Below, piece after piece: positions 1 to 12,293 of a stretch of DNA of 64,000 bases (its first letter is position 1; every line of letters starts with the position of its first letter). Source of the DNA: Chamaecrista fasciculata (lineage: Eukaryota; Streptophyta; Magnoliopsida; Fabales; Fabaceae); assembly GCA_003254925.1 (NCBI GenBank), contig QANZ01020629.1, positions 50,089 through 114,088 on the forward strand, given 5' to 3'. Made by a program: the position numbers and the translations under genes. The notes beneath the pieces were generated by a model. The model had not been told where the DNA came from, ran no database searches, and saw nothing but the letters and a program-made list of their open reading frames with translations.

Positions 1-820
1 TGTTTTTACATTTAACCAATAAAAATTATTTTTAAAGATGCCCTAAGTTTTCTTGACCCTTATTCTTTTCCGTAGGAAGGTAAGTTGTTTACGACAGACA
101 ATCATGTGAGATAGAGGGATGTTATTCACAAATTGTAACTCTTGAGTGTTTTGGCAAAAAAAAAATAAAAAGTAACTCTTGAGTTTGACACTTAAAAGTA
201 GCACATGTACAGATGACAGAACAGTATCTGAATTTGGTAGTTGTAAGTTGGGGACGTTCACATGAATAATGTTCCCTTCATTTACTTCAATCACTGAAAC
301 ATTGGTCCACATTCATAAATTCCAGATGTTGACACTAGAGTCTGTTCCTCTCTCTATATGGAGTATATGATATATAGACGCTTGCCAATTAATTCCCGTT
401 TCAACTGCTAGCTATTAAGTAAGTACAAACCACAATAAAGTACGATTAAATCCAAGCTTTAATTAATTGTTCATAGACATATATCAATATCATACACAAT
501 TTTACACTGTGGAATTCAAGTAACTGTATATTATTACTATTAACATTTAAGTGAGTTTTGGACGACTCTGTGTACGTAATATATTTCTCTAAAATTGATA
601 GTGCTAACTATTTCTTTCTTTACTCTAATCCCTCTGTACGTCTTCCTCAAGTGGTCCTGAATTAACCAGTTCTAATACCATGTGTCTTTTATATACTTTT
701 GCAATGCTTTCCTCCACACACATCAACTTGGCCTTTTCTTTAGTGTTTAATAGTGTAGGACCTCTTGGATGAGGAGTGGGTGAATCAAACTAAGCATCCA
801 GTCAATCGAATCGAACCCCT

Positions 821-867
<47 letters not shown>

Positions 868-3801
868 CTTATATGCTATATCAATTTTGTATTACGTTTT
901 TTAGACCAAATTAAAGTGAGCGGTTAATTCAAGTAGAAAGTGATTTGATAAGATTTTGAGTTTGAGACCATAGATTATATTGTAAATGTAGTTATCTCTA
1001 TTGGGAGACTCTCTCACTGTAACTAAATTAGTCAAGTTGAATATCAGGTGCGCATACAAATTGAATCTAAATTAGTCAAGACACAGTCTCAGATATTAGG
1101 TGGACAAAAAAAATGTTTTTGAGAGGACGTACACTCTATAGTGATTCAAATTAAAATTATACAATATCAAAATACAAAATAAAATAGTATTAAAAAAATT
1201 GTTGCTAAACTGAATAATGTCTCTCTAGTTCTTAAATTTTATTATTTAAAAAGTTTTATAATTTTAAATTTCAAATGTTGTCTATATACTATGTGTGTGT
1301 GTGTGTGGCCAAGTGGTAGGATTTGCAAAACCTATTCATTCATTTTCATTGTCATAAATCATAATGATATATGGTCATTTCATTGCTACGAGTCAGGTTG
1401 AGATACAAGACAAGAAAGGTGTTATAACTAGGTTCTTGATATTGATGGATTGTGCTAAGGGACAATTCCATCGTTATATGCTAGCTATTAGTGGCTTTTT
1501 AATGCATCTAATTAAGGTTAGCCATATCAGGGTTTTTGATTGAAAGTCCTAACAAATCATGGACACAAATATTTATGGATATTTCAAACAGTTATTGCAC
1601 AACCCCACCACTAACTCATATTTCTTTCAAGTCCAGTAAAAGATGAGTGCAAGTTTTTCCATCCATATATATTAATTCATTTGGGTTCAAAAATCAGAAA
1701 TAATGGCTGACAGAAAGGGATATTTACAGCTGGATAAAATGATTTATAATCAAGTTGCTTCTGGCCCAAAGCTTAGGGAAAACAATTTTGTAGTATAGTT
1801 GATATCATTTTTGGTTGTTCTGGCTAGCTAACAAAGACGATTAATTAGGAACTACCATAATAATTCACTTGCGGGCCACCATTTTATTTATCTCAATTTA
1901 GTAATTAATGAATTGAACATATATATGTATATATATATAGCGCAAATCGTACAGAAATATTAATCAGTCTGTGTTTCTTTGTCTAGTGAAATTGGCAAAA
2001 CTTACATATTATGGCTCCCAATCAATCAGGTGTACTTGGCTTAGCTTATTACCGAAAGGAAAAAAATATATCTGGTAAAGTGTGCTCAATATAATTAATG
2101 TATCTCATGGGAAACCATTTTCCCTTACTAGAAAATTAAGGAAGCAAAATTTTCAGTAGGCTACGTTTACGTTACCTCAATACCTCAACTTTCTCCTTTC
2201 TACTTGTTAGTTGTGACACTTTTCCATGCTATACTTGTACCAATTGAACCTTAATCTTTTCCTATTTATACAAAAGAAACAAACAACGAACTTTTTTTTT
2301 TCAATCTAAGTTTGCGTTTACGAAAATGCTCTCCAACTCTGTTATTTTGCTGCTTATACAAAGAAAGGTGTCACGTACGTAATAAAATGCAGAACCTGAG
2401 GCAGAAGACGTCTCTATTACTCAACGAGAATATGGGAGAACTAAGTAGTTTTTTGTTTTTCAGAGGGAGAGAAGTGCTTACAGATCGAATAGACTATATA
2501 AAATTTCAAGGGGTGTAACTTTTATAGATACGATCATACGAGGAATTATATATGTCATATTAAGTACAACTTCTAAGATAAATAAATTCATCAATTAGGG
2601 CAGTGATAAAGAAGCTAAATTGTTTTTCTGTGTCTCTCTCTCCTAATGGTAAAAAAAATGGTAGTTTTAGAGATATGATACTTTTTGAATTGTTAATTGA
2701 TATAATACTTTTTAAAGAAAAACCCTTATTATTATCTTTTTTTAATAAGCATATGAAATATTCAGCACCATATATAATTATTTTTTGTAAGGTCCAAGAT
2801 AGGTGAATTCATTCCTATTGGAAGAGGGAAGCAGAAAATCCCCAGAGAGTACATAAAAGAAGGGTAATATATTCACCCAAAGTACACATTAATTCAACTT
2901 ACACTAGGACAAGACTTGAAAAGTTGAACATGAGCACAGTCCACAGACAATACTATGTATTGTTAAATAATGTTAATGTTCTATATATATATGGAGTAAA
3001 AGTCAAGACTGTCAGTGTCTAGCTAGCAATTTCAACTGTTCTCCTGTTCAATCTTGTTTACAATATAGTATTTGGATTTTGAGAGTATATATATCGACTG
3101 AACTATGTATATATTGATTGAATGAAGTAGCTAAAGTGTGAGAGAGGGGGAAGAGGGGAATCAATAGAAGAGCTGAAAAAGAAAAATAAATTTATCAATT
3201 ATAAATTTATCACTTTAAATTAATCACTTCAATATAATTTCACTTTATTAGCTGATCGATTTGTTTCCTTAAAGTCCATGATAATTGATGTCTGAAAATC
3301 TTGTCACTGTGATTTTAGAATGTGAAGATGGTCCTTCAGATTAGATATAGCCTTCAACTGCTATTTATCCACTATGAGAAGCTTTCCAAACAAAAATTAA
3401 GCTTTCTTTTCTTTTCTTTCAACATGTTAGAATTACCGTGGGTGGAACGATTAGGCACACCTAATTAATTATAGTATAATTATCTTTTAAAAAAACATTT
3501 TAAATGTTATATTTTAATTTTGAAATTGAACAACGCTATATATTATATACTTATTTAAGTTATTAGGTCTCTGATCGATTAGAATAAAAGAACAATAGTG
3601 GCCCTCTTGAAGCCCACTATCGGTGCCATCTATAAGAAGGCCCAATAGGACCCCTGCCTTTTGGGCTGCCTTATATGACTTGAGGGGGAAGCACTGAAGC
3701 AGAATTTGTATAGATACTAATAATATGACCAAAAAAAAAAGATACTAATAATAAAATCTTCTGACAAAAAAAAAATAAAATAAAATCTGTAGTTTCAAAA
3801 T
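1..3801. other. Gene-free AT-rich intergenic DNA
   Basis: No coding region with recognisable protein similarity was found on either strand. The stretch contains simple sequence: a CA run passing into a TA run at about 828-866 and a TG run at about 1292-1307. Short ORFs here (for example 2312-2518 and 2603-2806) have low-complexity products rich in Leu, Phe, Ile and Lys, as expected by chance in AT-rich DNA. I see nothing else I can support. Confidence 0.7.
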
Positions 3802-4269
3802 TAGGGATGATAAAAATACCTATACCTCTGAAATTTACCCTATAGTATGGGTCTGGACCCGTATCCATCCTTAATGGGTCCAGGTCCGGGTATGGTGGTA
3901 CCCTACCTATATACCCATTAATAATAATAAATATTTTTTATATATATAAAATATAATACTTTTTATTGAAAAAATATTAAAGTTTTAATAAATATTGAAA
4001 TATTTGAATAATGCATTCATATTTATGATTTATTTTTTTTATTTTTAGTAGTTATAGATGTAAAAAGTTGAATGAATATAAATTTTATATTAACAAAAAA
4101 TAGTTTATTTTAAAATTTTTCCGGGTCCGAGTCCGGATATGGGGATTAGACTACCCAGTGGGTATGGGTATGGGGATTGATTTTGATACCCGCTTACATA
4201 TGGGTCCGGCTCAAGGGATCATGGTATCCTGCCCATACCCTACCTGTACCCTACCCATGATCATCCCTA
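3802..4269. mobile_element. hAT-like MITE (non-autonomous)
   Basis: The ends are an imperfect inverted repeat: the left begins TAGGGATGATAA and the right, read in reverse, begins TAGGGATGATCATGGG. The 8-bp flanks are TTCAAAAT (3794-3801) and TCCAAAAC (4270-4277), matching at 6 of 8 positions, so a decayed 8-bp hAT-type target duplication is plausible. The arms are rich in GGGTATGGGTA-type and GGGTCCGG-type motifs around an AT-rich core. There is no coding capacity. It is old, and the superfamily call rests on the ends and the duplication length. Confidence 0.55.
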
Positions 4270-7200
4270 TCCAAAACTAATAAATGAATAATGTCAAAAA
4301 AATAAATAAAAATGAATTCTAGAAGGCGAGGAGATCAAGTAAACTCCTTCGTTTCTCTCCTCCCTATTTATTTTTAGTTGTAATATGAGAGACTTTTAAT
4401 AGTAATTAGACTATTTTCTTAATGTTGTGAGAAGTTAATCAATATCATTTATATAAAGGATATTGGTTATATAGAGATGAAAACTTGACAGTTATTTGGG
4501 TTGCCAAGATTGGGAGGATGTATTTTTTTATTAGTCTCGTATTTTTTGTTCAAGTTGCAGAATTGATTCTATATTTTTTGGTCAGATTGCAGATGTGATC
4601 TTATTATATCTTTGCAAAAAGTTCCACAATGTGAGACTAATTATAGAACTTTTTATAAAGATAAAGATATAAGACAAAAATATAACAAAAAAAATTATAA
4701 AATCGAATTGAGACCTAAGTTAAGAAAAAATACTTTAAAATAACATTGTTTTGAGCTAAAAAGGAAAAACAAATGGGAATAAATTTATTTGACCGGTTCA
4801 ACGTCCATAAATCAACCAATTCTATTCGGCTTTGCTGGTTCTTGTCTGGTTCAGGTGATTCTTGTACGGGCGCTTTTAATTATTTTGAACCGGACCACCA
4901 GTCAATTCAACGAGTGCGGTATTCTGAACCATGATCTCAAGCGTACATTTCTGTAACACAAAATATAATAAAGATGGGGAGGAAGACTTGATCCAGCGGC
5001 TAAATTATCATCTCATGAACAATATATATATAGAGAGGACACCAAATCAATAAAAAAAATATGAATATTTGTAGCCATGCCTATTCCAATATCTCTGTGT
5101 TAAGTCCTTCTTCCCAACACTTATTGTAAGTAATATTCATTTGAAATAACTGACTCTATAGTCAACTTTAAATAGTGAGGTGGAGAGACTTAACCCTAAT
5201 TTTGTAACTCTAGTTAGTCCACCTATCATGGGTTTAGGTTGTACTAATTTTATGGACATACACTCTAGCTACTGCCTAATCATATTTTAATCACTTAAAT
5301 GTATATAACCTATAATAGATCTCTTAAATTTGAGCTTATGTAACTTAATTATAAAGAATATGCTTCCTTGAGAGGGAGTCTTTCTTGGTTATGATACAAT
5401 TCTGTGAGAGGGAGACGCTTCAGCTTCTGTTGTCGGCTAGAGCTCCTAAATAACAATCAACCAACCCATTTGAGCTCAGTTGAGATGCTTCTATGTGAAA
5501 GGGCAATGCTTCAATATGTTCAATAAGAGAAATTAACGATTTGGGCACTTACAAATAAAGACAAAAAACTTTTACTGATGAAATTGAAAAGAATTGGAGG
5601 GAGATAATAAAAAGAAATGAAGCCTGTATATTTCCACGGTGACTTTTCAATATCCACAGTTAAAAACATGTGGCAAACAAGGATTTCATTTTTACAAGTT
5701 TAGGGTGTTGGATTATTTTCAATAATCTCTATAAGTGGCCTATATAACTAATGAATCAGTTCATTAAAGGAAGACTCAATGTAATGGTTATTGGGCTTAA
5801 AAAAACTAGAGCCTGATAAGGTTTTTAAATCCATATACCAATATATAGACAGTTATACCTTTTGGAACTAAATGAAGATAGTGCATAGAACTCAGGACAA
5901 TAGAAAGGCAGAGGAAAAGAAATTCTATTCAGAATTTCAAAATTATGAATCAAGGTACAGGTTTTTCTTTACTCATCAAAATTTTAAGTATTAGAGTTTT
6001 ATCTTACATAAGGACTATAGCCATATATACCACCATAAGCAATCACCATTCACTACTGACTTTCGTTTTTGGGATAGTTGAATTTGTTATAACAAAATAC
6101 GACATAGTTAATTATATAGCCATATATACCACCATAAGCAACCACCATTCTGAATATGACTATAGCTCTCCCTTTACCCATCTTTACCAAAAAAAATTAA
6201 GAATTTATTTATATAGTTAATTATTTTTGTCGTATTTTGTTATAACAAATTCAACTATTTATTTTAGTAAGTCCTAAGTGGATGACATAATATCATTTAA
6301 ATAATATTTTAGATTTAAGATCTCTAGTAAATACAAATATTTCTCTACTGGTAAACTCTCCTACTATAAATAATTAAGTGTGCACATTGGTTGAATATTA
6401 ATTAGTTTAATGAGGTAAAATCCCGAAAATCAAGCGAGGAACTAGAAAACAAAAACTATTGTACATAGAGCAATTAATTTGTTTAAAACAAAATCATTAA
6501 TTAATTTGTCGTATTTTACATAGCAATTAATTTTAAGAAATCAAGTACTTACGACAAATTATACGTGATCCAAGTCTATGTTTAAAGAAATAATTTAATT
6601 CTTTGAATGATGCTATACTTCATTCGAGTCTCATTTTTCATGCACGAATTAACTAAGTTATTTAAATTAGATTAGTACCATGCCATGTCCAACAAATCAA
6701 ATATACATATCTTACCAAGTATGAATTAAATTTAAGTGTATCCTAACACTAAATATCTCCGACTCCAAATGTGAAGGACTCGATGTAATTAATAAATTTA
6801 AGGGAGTGAAAAGGGGGGATGTCTGATCTATCAAATAAAAGATCTTCTTATACAAGAGAGTATTTATAAGAATGATTTACAAAACTAACCTATATAAAAC
6901 AGATTTATTGTCCAAGTAAGGAATAGTCGTATCGCTTCCAGAAACGTTAAATTATGTTTGTGAAGATTTAGAATTGATTATGAAAGAGCCTTATTAAAAA
7001 TGACAATCTTATTTTTATCATGTACGTAGTGTTAGAGAGGTTATAAGTGCGTGCTTGTCCATCAAAATGACAAACATCGTTATAATTATATAGACAAATT
7101 AACACCTAATAATAAGGACTATTAAATTTAAATATATGAAGGTGAATAATTCATAAAATAATCCACAACAACGCTGTTTAATTTAGTTCGTTTGAGCTTT

Positions 7201-8031
7201 GAACAAGTTAAAAAAACTCGGTTATATTCTTTGATTTGACAAGGTAAAAACTCTCAAACAGAATTATAATATGTCGCTTAAATGCTTAATTATCAAAAGG
7301 ATCACAACATCAGCGGAACTTCTTGTTAATATGTCCATCAACGCAAAGTAATAGTGAGCTAGTTATACATAGTTTGCATCTGATAGAGCGACACACACTC
7401 ATGTAAACTTTTTTTTTAAAAAAAAAAAAACCATTTCCGGTCTAGGTTTCCGTAGTGTGTCCTGACAAATGCCGTGTGCGTTGGTGAACACATGATTATA
7501 ATTTGTTTAACTTTTGATCTCTCACGTATATTTCATTTCCCCGTTGTTTACATAAGATCAGATGCATCTGGACTTTACAGATCATATGTAGGATGAAAAC
7601 AAAATTGATGAAGAAGCTAATTAATTAAAGCTAGCGCGTCTCTAGGGCAGAAATTAAAGCATGACACTGCACGCTCCCTTTACCTGAATACATGGTGCGG
7701 TGGCTTTAGCCTTTAACACAATTACCACAGCTGCCGTTTTCTGAAATGCCGAAGCAAAATTCCTCTTTGTTTTCATGTTTCAATTAACCAGATAAAAAAT
7801 TGGGCCAATACCATTATTAATTAATAAAAAAGTTATGTGATTCATTTAGACTATAGAGAAGACAAATTGAAAACAGCATTGGATCAGACAGACATACACT
7901 AATGAATTTTAAGAAAATAAAGTAAATTGCAACAACAACAGACCCAGAATTATAGATGCAGGCAGAAGCAGAATTTAAAACATGACAAGGCCCGACACAT
8001 AAACCAACGAAAACTGACGAGACCAGATCAC
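4270..8031. other. Gene-free intergenic DNA
   Basis: No protein-coding gene is recognised. The part from about 4480 to 4740 resembles decayed MITE sequence, sharing wording such as 'tatctttgcaaaa' and 'gttgcag' with the better preserved element at 24094-24410. Foldback and direct repeats lie at 6016-6257 and are listed separately. A short A/T homopolymer pair lies near 7408-7430. The stretch ends at the 3' side of the minus-strand gene at 8032. Confidence 0.6.
6016..6257. repeat. Overlapping direct and inverted repeats
   Basis: A 36-bp direct repeat beginning TATAGCCATATATACC occurs at 6016-6051 and 6115-6150 with one mismatch. Interleaved with it is a perfect 30-bp inverted repeat, 6075-6104 against 6228-6257, beginning TAGTTGAATTTG on the left arm. 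The inverted arms could form a stem with a loop of about 123 bp. This looks like the remnant of a foldback or MITE-type element. No coding function is evident. Confidence 0.7.
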
Positions 8032-8619
8032 CTAAAACCAGAGCTTGAGGTTCAAGTCCGGTTGTTGCTGCTGTTGTTGCTTGGGCTGCTGACGTGGCCA
8101 GCCGATTGGACCCCTTGGTGCCAGCCTGGCAGCGTTCCGGTTGGGTGGGTTGGGGTCGAACAAGTTGAGAGTGACGTAATCCTTATTGGTATTGCTGCTA
8201 GGGCCTGCACCCGGAGAGCCATAATGATAATATTGTTGGTATCTTTGAGCCATGAGGATTGGGCCTGGGACATGCTGAGGCTGAGGCTGAGCCTGGGCCT
8301 GGGCCCGGGCCTGGTAGGGATGGGCCCGATTCAATCGAGGCGGGAGACGTCGGTGTCGGAGGGGAACCGGTGGGACTGGGAGCAAAGGGATGGGTTTGTT
8401 GTTTGAGTTTTTTGTTGTGATGAGCATGGCATTATTGGCATCCTCCTCCGACTTCTCATCATCATCAGAATGCATCACGTGCTTCTCACAGAACAGCACG
8501 TGACACAGGCAAGGGCTCTTTCTCTTCCTGCTCTTGTTCTTGCTCCTGTATTTGTTGTTCTCTGTGCTGCTTTCCTCATCGGACAGAGTAATCATCGCCT
8601 CCATTTTCAATTTCACCAA
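8032..8619 (-). CDS. Hypothetical basic/proline-rich protein with C-terminal EAR-like motif
   Basis: This is an intronless ORF of 195 codons. The product begins with a Ser/Glu-rich and Lys/Arg-rich segment (about residues 13-35) that could act as a nuclear localisation signal. A Cys/His patch follows (CLCHVLFCEKHVMH, about 37-50), then proline-, Gln/Ala- and Asn-rich low complexity. It ends DLNLKLWF (188-195), an EAR-type DLNxxL/LxLxL sequence of the kind that recruits TOPLESS co-repressors. A TATA-like TTAAATA lies about 90 bp upstream (8704-8710). The start could be Met1 or the Met at codon 6. I do not recognise a named family; a lineage-specific nuclear repressor-type protein is inference. 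An antisense ORF overlaps but has no family features. Confidence 0.5.
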   Translation of the reverse strand: MVKLKMEAMITLSDEESSTENNKYRSKNKSRKRKSPCLCHVLFCEKHVMHSDDDEKSEEDANNAMLITTKNSNNKPIPLLPVPPVPLRHRRLPPRLNRAHPYQARAQAQAQPQPQHVPGPILMAQRYQQYYHYGSPGAGPSSNTNKDYVTLNLFDPNPPNRNAARLAPRGPIGWPRQQPKQQQQQQPDLNLKLWF

Positions 8620-8703
8620 AAGAGGAGGATGATATTGATGAACAAGAATACAAGAGAGGCTTATGATATGGGAATGGGAGAAACTAACACAACACCAAGG
8701 TGG

Positions 8704-8710
8704 TATTTAA
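8704..8710 (-). promoter_or_regulatory. TATA-like box upstream of the gene at 8032-8619
   Basis: Read on the minus strand the sequence is TTAAATA, about 85-90 bp before the first ATG, a normal distance for a plant TATA box with a short leader. It supports transcription of this otherwise unfamiliar ORF but is a weak motif in AT-rich DNA. Confidence 0.35.
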
Positions 8711-11235
8711 GGTGGGGAGAGCCAATGAATTGGATTTTGTTTTTTTCTTTTTTTTCTTCTTGAGATTTGGGAATTAAGAGGGGATAGCGTCCTTAGCAAA
8801 TATGTATATTGCTTTCTTTTTTACTTTTCCTAGACTCAATATTTTATGTATTTAATTTTAATTCAATTACTTACCAAACACAGGGAATACAATATCCATT
8901 TTAATTAGAAAATATTTGGTAAAAAGGTTGTGCCTAGTACATACACCAATCTCAAAAGGCATAACTTTTCGTTAGCAAACCCAATATAGGTTAAGAAGAA
9001 AGCCAGAAACGTAAACTTTTCTTTTTTTTTTCTTTTGCAGTGGTTTTGTTGGCGTCCACGGATAAGTGTAAAACCTCTCTATGCATATATACCTGTATAT
9101 ATTATTTTTATATTTCTTCCAAGTATGTAATGTTATTAACAATGGTAAATTGGCTGGTTTAATTGCTAGCTCTACAATATTTATGCCTTTGGTTTATTAT
9201 ACTACCATATGTAAAATTGATCACTTTCGTTCTATATACCCCAAACCCCACGCGGCGTATTCACTGTATTAACAAAAAAGCCCAGTGTGAAAGCTAAAAA
9301 CTTTTGGTAAGGATGATTTATATAGTGAATACTGTCTGAATGAAAATTTTTATGCTATTTTCTACGAAAAAAAAAATTTATGCTATTAATTTAGCAAATC
9401 AAATTCCTATATACACACAGTTAATGATCCACCAATTAGCAGCGAATTCCCATAGGAAAGGTGATAGAGATGCATTGAACACATACAGACACTCATAAAT
9501 GTGTAAGATTACATTTTTTAACCCAACTAAAATATAATTGGTGCGTATCTAATAAAAGGCAAAACTATTTGGAGCCTCGAGAATGAGGATTAAAAATTAA
9601 TTTTTTATTGTCTTTTGTTTTAATTCTCAACTTTTTGAATAAAGAAATGCTCAAAGTTCTCTCCTTTCCCTTATCCTGCTTAATCTATAATCCAAACATA
9701 CCTTAAAGTTATTTTTGTATTGTGAATTATGAAAGGGAAGGGACTAGAGATTGATTAGTATATTTTCTCTGTTTAAAATATAAAAAAAAATAAAATAATT
9801 AGGGATTAATTCTTAATTTTCAATTTCTCCGATCACCCTCTTCATAAATTCCTAATTACTCTAATTCGAAGAATTTCAAACAAAGGAAGGAAGTATATAT
9901 GAAGATAACCTTTATTTTTTTCCCTTCAGTTTATCATTCCCTCTCTTTCTTTGTTAATTATGAAACAAACCTTAAGCAAGATAAAACCTCCCTAATAAAT
10001 CTTTATCACTTCTATTAACCATAGGCTCAAATTTGCAGGTCCCTTTTTTCATCCATTGACAATGGGATTAAAGCATATTCTCATAGAAGCCACTCATGCA
10101 CTACTGTCCTAGCTAGCAAACCATGGAAGAAATGAATTCACTTCTTCTACGATACCTTTGCTCACTCTATTGCAACTAAACAGGAATTTCATAAGTTCAA
10201 CTTCGGGAAGACAAGATTAACACATTACACCCCTACGTATTTTTTTGTTAATTGTTTTCCCTTTGCCCTCCGATCCTACCAAAAAAATAAAAGGATTATG
10301 ATCTCTCACATATTTCTAGATTGTAAATCCAGATAGATCAAGACTCTAATAGTTAGCTTAATCACCATCAAGCTTTTTCTTTGCTATTCTTTGCATATGG
10401 AAGTTTCTCTTTACAATTGCATGAAGCTTAATCTTAAGTCCTAACAATAATCGTCTCATCACTGTGAATCAGCGGCATTGCTTTGCTTACACTGCTGTGA
10501 AAGACATTCCAGGCGAAAACATGGACAGTTCATTTTTCTGAGCATTCTTTTGTTCGTGAGTTGAATTTTATCGCCCTAATTAATTAACCAGGCATGGACT
10601 GATGAGTTATTTAGGAGGGAGAGAAAAACTAACTTGTATTATATGACACATTTATAGATAAAAAAATTACAATAAATGGACATCAAGGATTGCTTGACTT
10701 TTGTGAGTTGTTAGCATTGACTCCTATATAACGCTAGCATTGACTCCTATATAACGCTTCAAGTGGATTCATTTTTTCAGCTAGACAGCCATTGCAGTAG
10801 CTCCTGTATTTCATTGTCTTCAGGTTGAGTTTCTCCTGTAATTAATTACTTCATTAGATTGCTAAGGTACCATTTAATTGGAGTTTTTTTTCTTTCTTAG
10901 GATGATCGATCGATTGACGTGTACCTTTGAGGAAATTGATATACACACACATATTGATAAATAGACTTTATTAAAGCTTATATATAAAAAGCAGATGCAA
11001 TTTACAATATGCATGATTTTCATTTCGGTACAAGTTTGCATCTTTCTATGACTCACCCCCTATAGCTAGATAGTTGCGACGAACAAGAAGCAACATACAT
11101 GAGGGCTAGATACTAGACCAACTATAACAAGACTGAATAATCTAATTAACTAAACTGCTCCCTCCCCCAATAAAGGAACAAAGATTATTATTAACTCCAT
11201 ATTTATTTATTTATTGGGGTCCAGATCATACAGAC
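8711..11235. other. Intergenic DNA between two minus-strand small genes
   Basis: No coding region is recognised. A 23-bp tandem duplication beginning TAGCATTGACTCC lies at 10712-10734 and 10735-10757. Otherwise the stretch is AT-rich, with small random ORFs only. Confidence 0.6.
10712..10757. repeat. Two-copy 23-bp tandem duplication
   Basis: The unit beginning TAGCATTGACTCC and ending TATATAACGC occurs twice, back to back, without a mismatch. It looks like a recent replication-slippage duplication in intergenic DNA. Confidence 0.85.
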
Positions 11236-11619
11236 TCAGAGCTTGAGAGTGAGGCCATTATAGCTATATGTATAGCCATATCCATAAAGACCTTCACCTT
11301 CCTTTTTCAGCGGCAAGAACTCATAAAACGGTTCGTTGTTTGGAGTTGGCGGAGGTGGTGGTGGTCCACAGCTCAGCCTAAGCTCCAAGTCCACTTCTTG
11401 TGGACCGTTGACCTCATCGTCGGCCGCTTGGAGGAGATAGTGGCGGTGGACGTTTTGGTGGCTACCCAACGCCTTCATGGAAGCAAAGTGACGTTTGCAA
11501 AATGTGCATTTGCAAAACCTTTTAGGGACAATGTTAATGCATGACAGCATCTCTGGTGGTGATCTTCTTTGATGACGTCTGTCAGCAAAAGCAGCCCTTT
11601 GCAAATGCGACATTTTCAA
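11236..11619 (-). CDS. Single C2H2 zinc-finger protein with EAR motifs
   Basis: This is an intronless ORF of 127 residues. One C2H2 finger spans about residues 38-58: Cys38 and Cys41, Phe45, Leu51, His54 and His58. The plant signature QALGGH of the finger helix is altered to KALGSH. Two EAR-type repression motifs follow: VDLELRL at about 74-80, and LTLKL at the very C terminus. Plant proteins of this layout (one finger plus EAR, as in the SUPERMAN/KNUCKLES group) are nuclear transcriptional repressors, often developmental. The altered helix may change or weaken DNA binding. A good TATA box lies about 70 bp upstream. The family call is secure; the orthologue is not identified. Confidence 0.82.
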   Translation of the reverse strand: MKMSHLQRAAFADRRHQRRSPPEMLSCINIVPKRFCKCTFCKRHFASMKALGSHQNVHRHYLLQAADDEVNGPQEVDLELRLSCGPPPPPPTPNNEPFYEFLPLKKEGEGLYGYGYTYSYNGLTLKL

Positions 11620-11687
11620 GCCAAGAAGTGATTATGTGAGCGAGCTAAGCTAGCTAGTAGTGAGGACTAAGCCTCAAGAGAAGGGTG

Positions 11688-11697
11688 TATTTATATA
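11688..11697 (-). promoter_or_regulatory. TATA box of the C2H2 zinc-finger gene
   Basis: The minus strand reads TATATAAATA, a near-ideal plant TATA box, 69-78 bp upstream of the ATG. This predicts a start site about 40 bp before the coding region. Confidence 0.6.
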
Positions 11698-11800
11698 GCG
11701 CATACGTTTGGACTTTAGTGTTGGTGAGTTTAATTAAACCAAAGGTGGGGTTAAGGAGGGAGGGTTTTATAAATTACACTTTTACTTTTATCTTAAGAGA

Positions 11801-11813
11801 GAGAGAGAGAGAT
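11801..11813. repeat. Short GA microsatellite
   Basis: An uninterrupted run of alternating G and A lies upstream of the zinc-finger gene. GA/CT runs are common in plant promoters. No function can be shown here. Confidence 0.6.
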
Positions 11814-12284
11814 TAAACGCGTTAAAGACAAGAGTGTAGTGTGGGAGGGTAAAACTTTTTTTACTTACCATCTGCATGTATGCACAATTGGCGAGCTGAA
11901 ACATGGACACGTCGGCTTTGATCTGGTACTCAGTAACTATGGTTAAATATTTCACTGTGTGAGTTTTGTATTTCCACTTTTACCCCCATAATATAGACAA
12001 CAACAGTATTCATTGATTCTTACGTAGGCACAATCAATTCCATTTATAGTTAACAATCAATTCCATTTAATTCAGGATATACATATGTGATATGTGAATC
12101 AATAACAATTAAGTCAAAAATTAACTAGTAATTAATGGACCAAAAAAAAGTCAAATAGTTTTGTCACTATTTTATTCAATGACTACAATCCCATTTTCAC
12201 CCTTCGTCACATATTTGTTTTTACTCAATTTAATCTCACAATTTATTTTATTATCAATGTTAATCACTTTATATAATTTTTAAT

Positions 12285-12293
12285 TAAATTTTT
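12285..12293. repeat. Left 9-bp target-site duplication of the Mutator-like element
   Basis: TAAATTTTT lies immediately left of the first terminal inverted repeat and is repeated exactly at 13513-13521. Confidence 0.85.

Noticed and set aside
7927..8406. Long plus-strand ORF (159 codons) antisense to the EAR-tailed gene
   Set aside because: Its product is a shadow of the proline/glutamine-rich minus-strand gene, with Trp/Leu/Gly runs, and no family features.
8770..8795. miR390-like sequence (GGGATAGCG)
   Set aside because: Only a short core resembles the miRNA, and no foldback precursor is visible.
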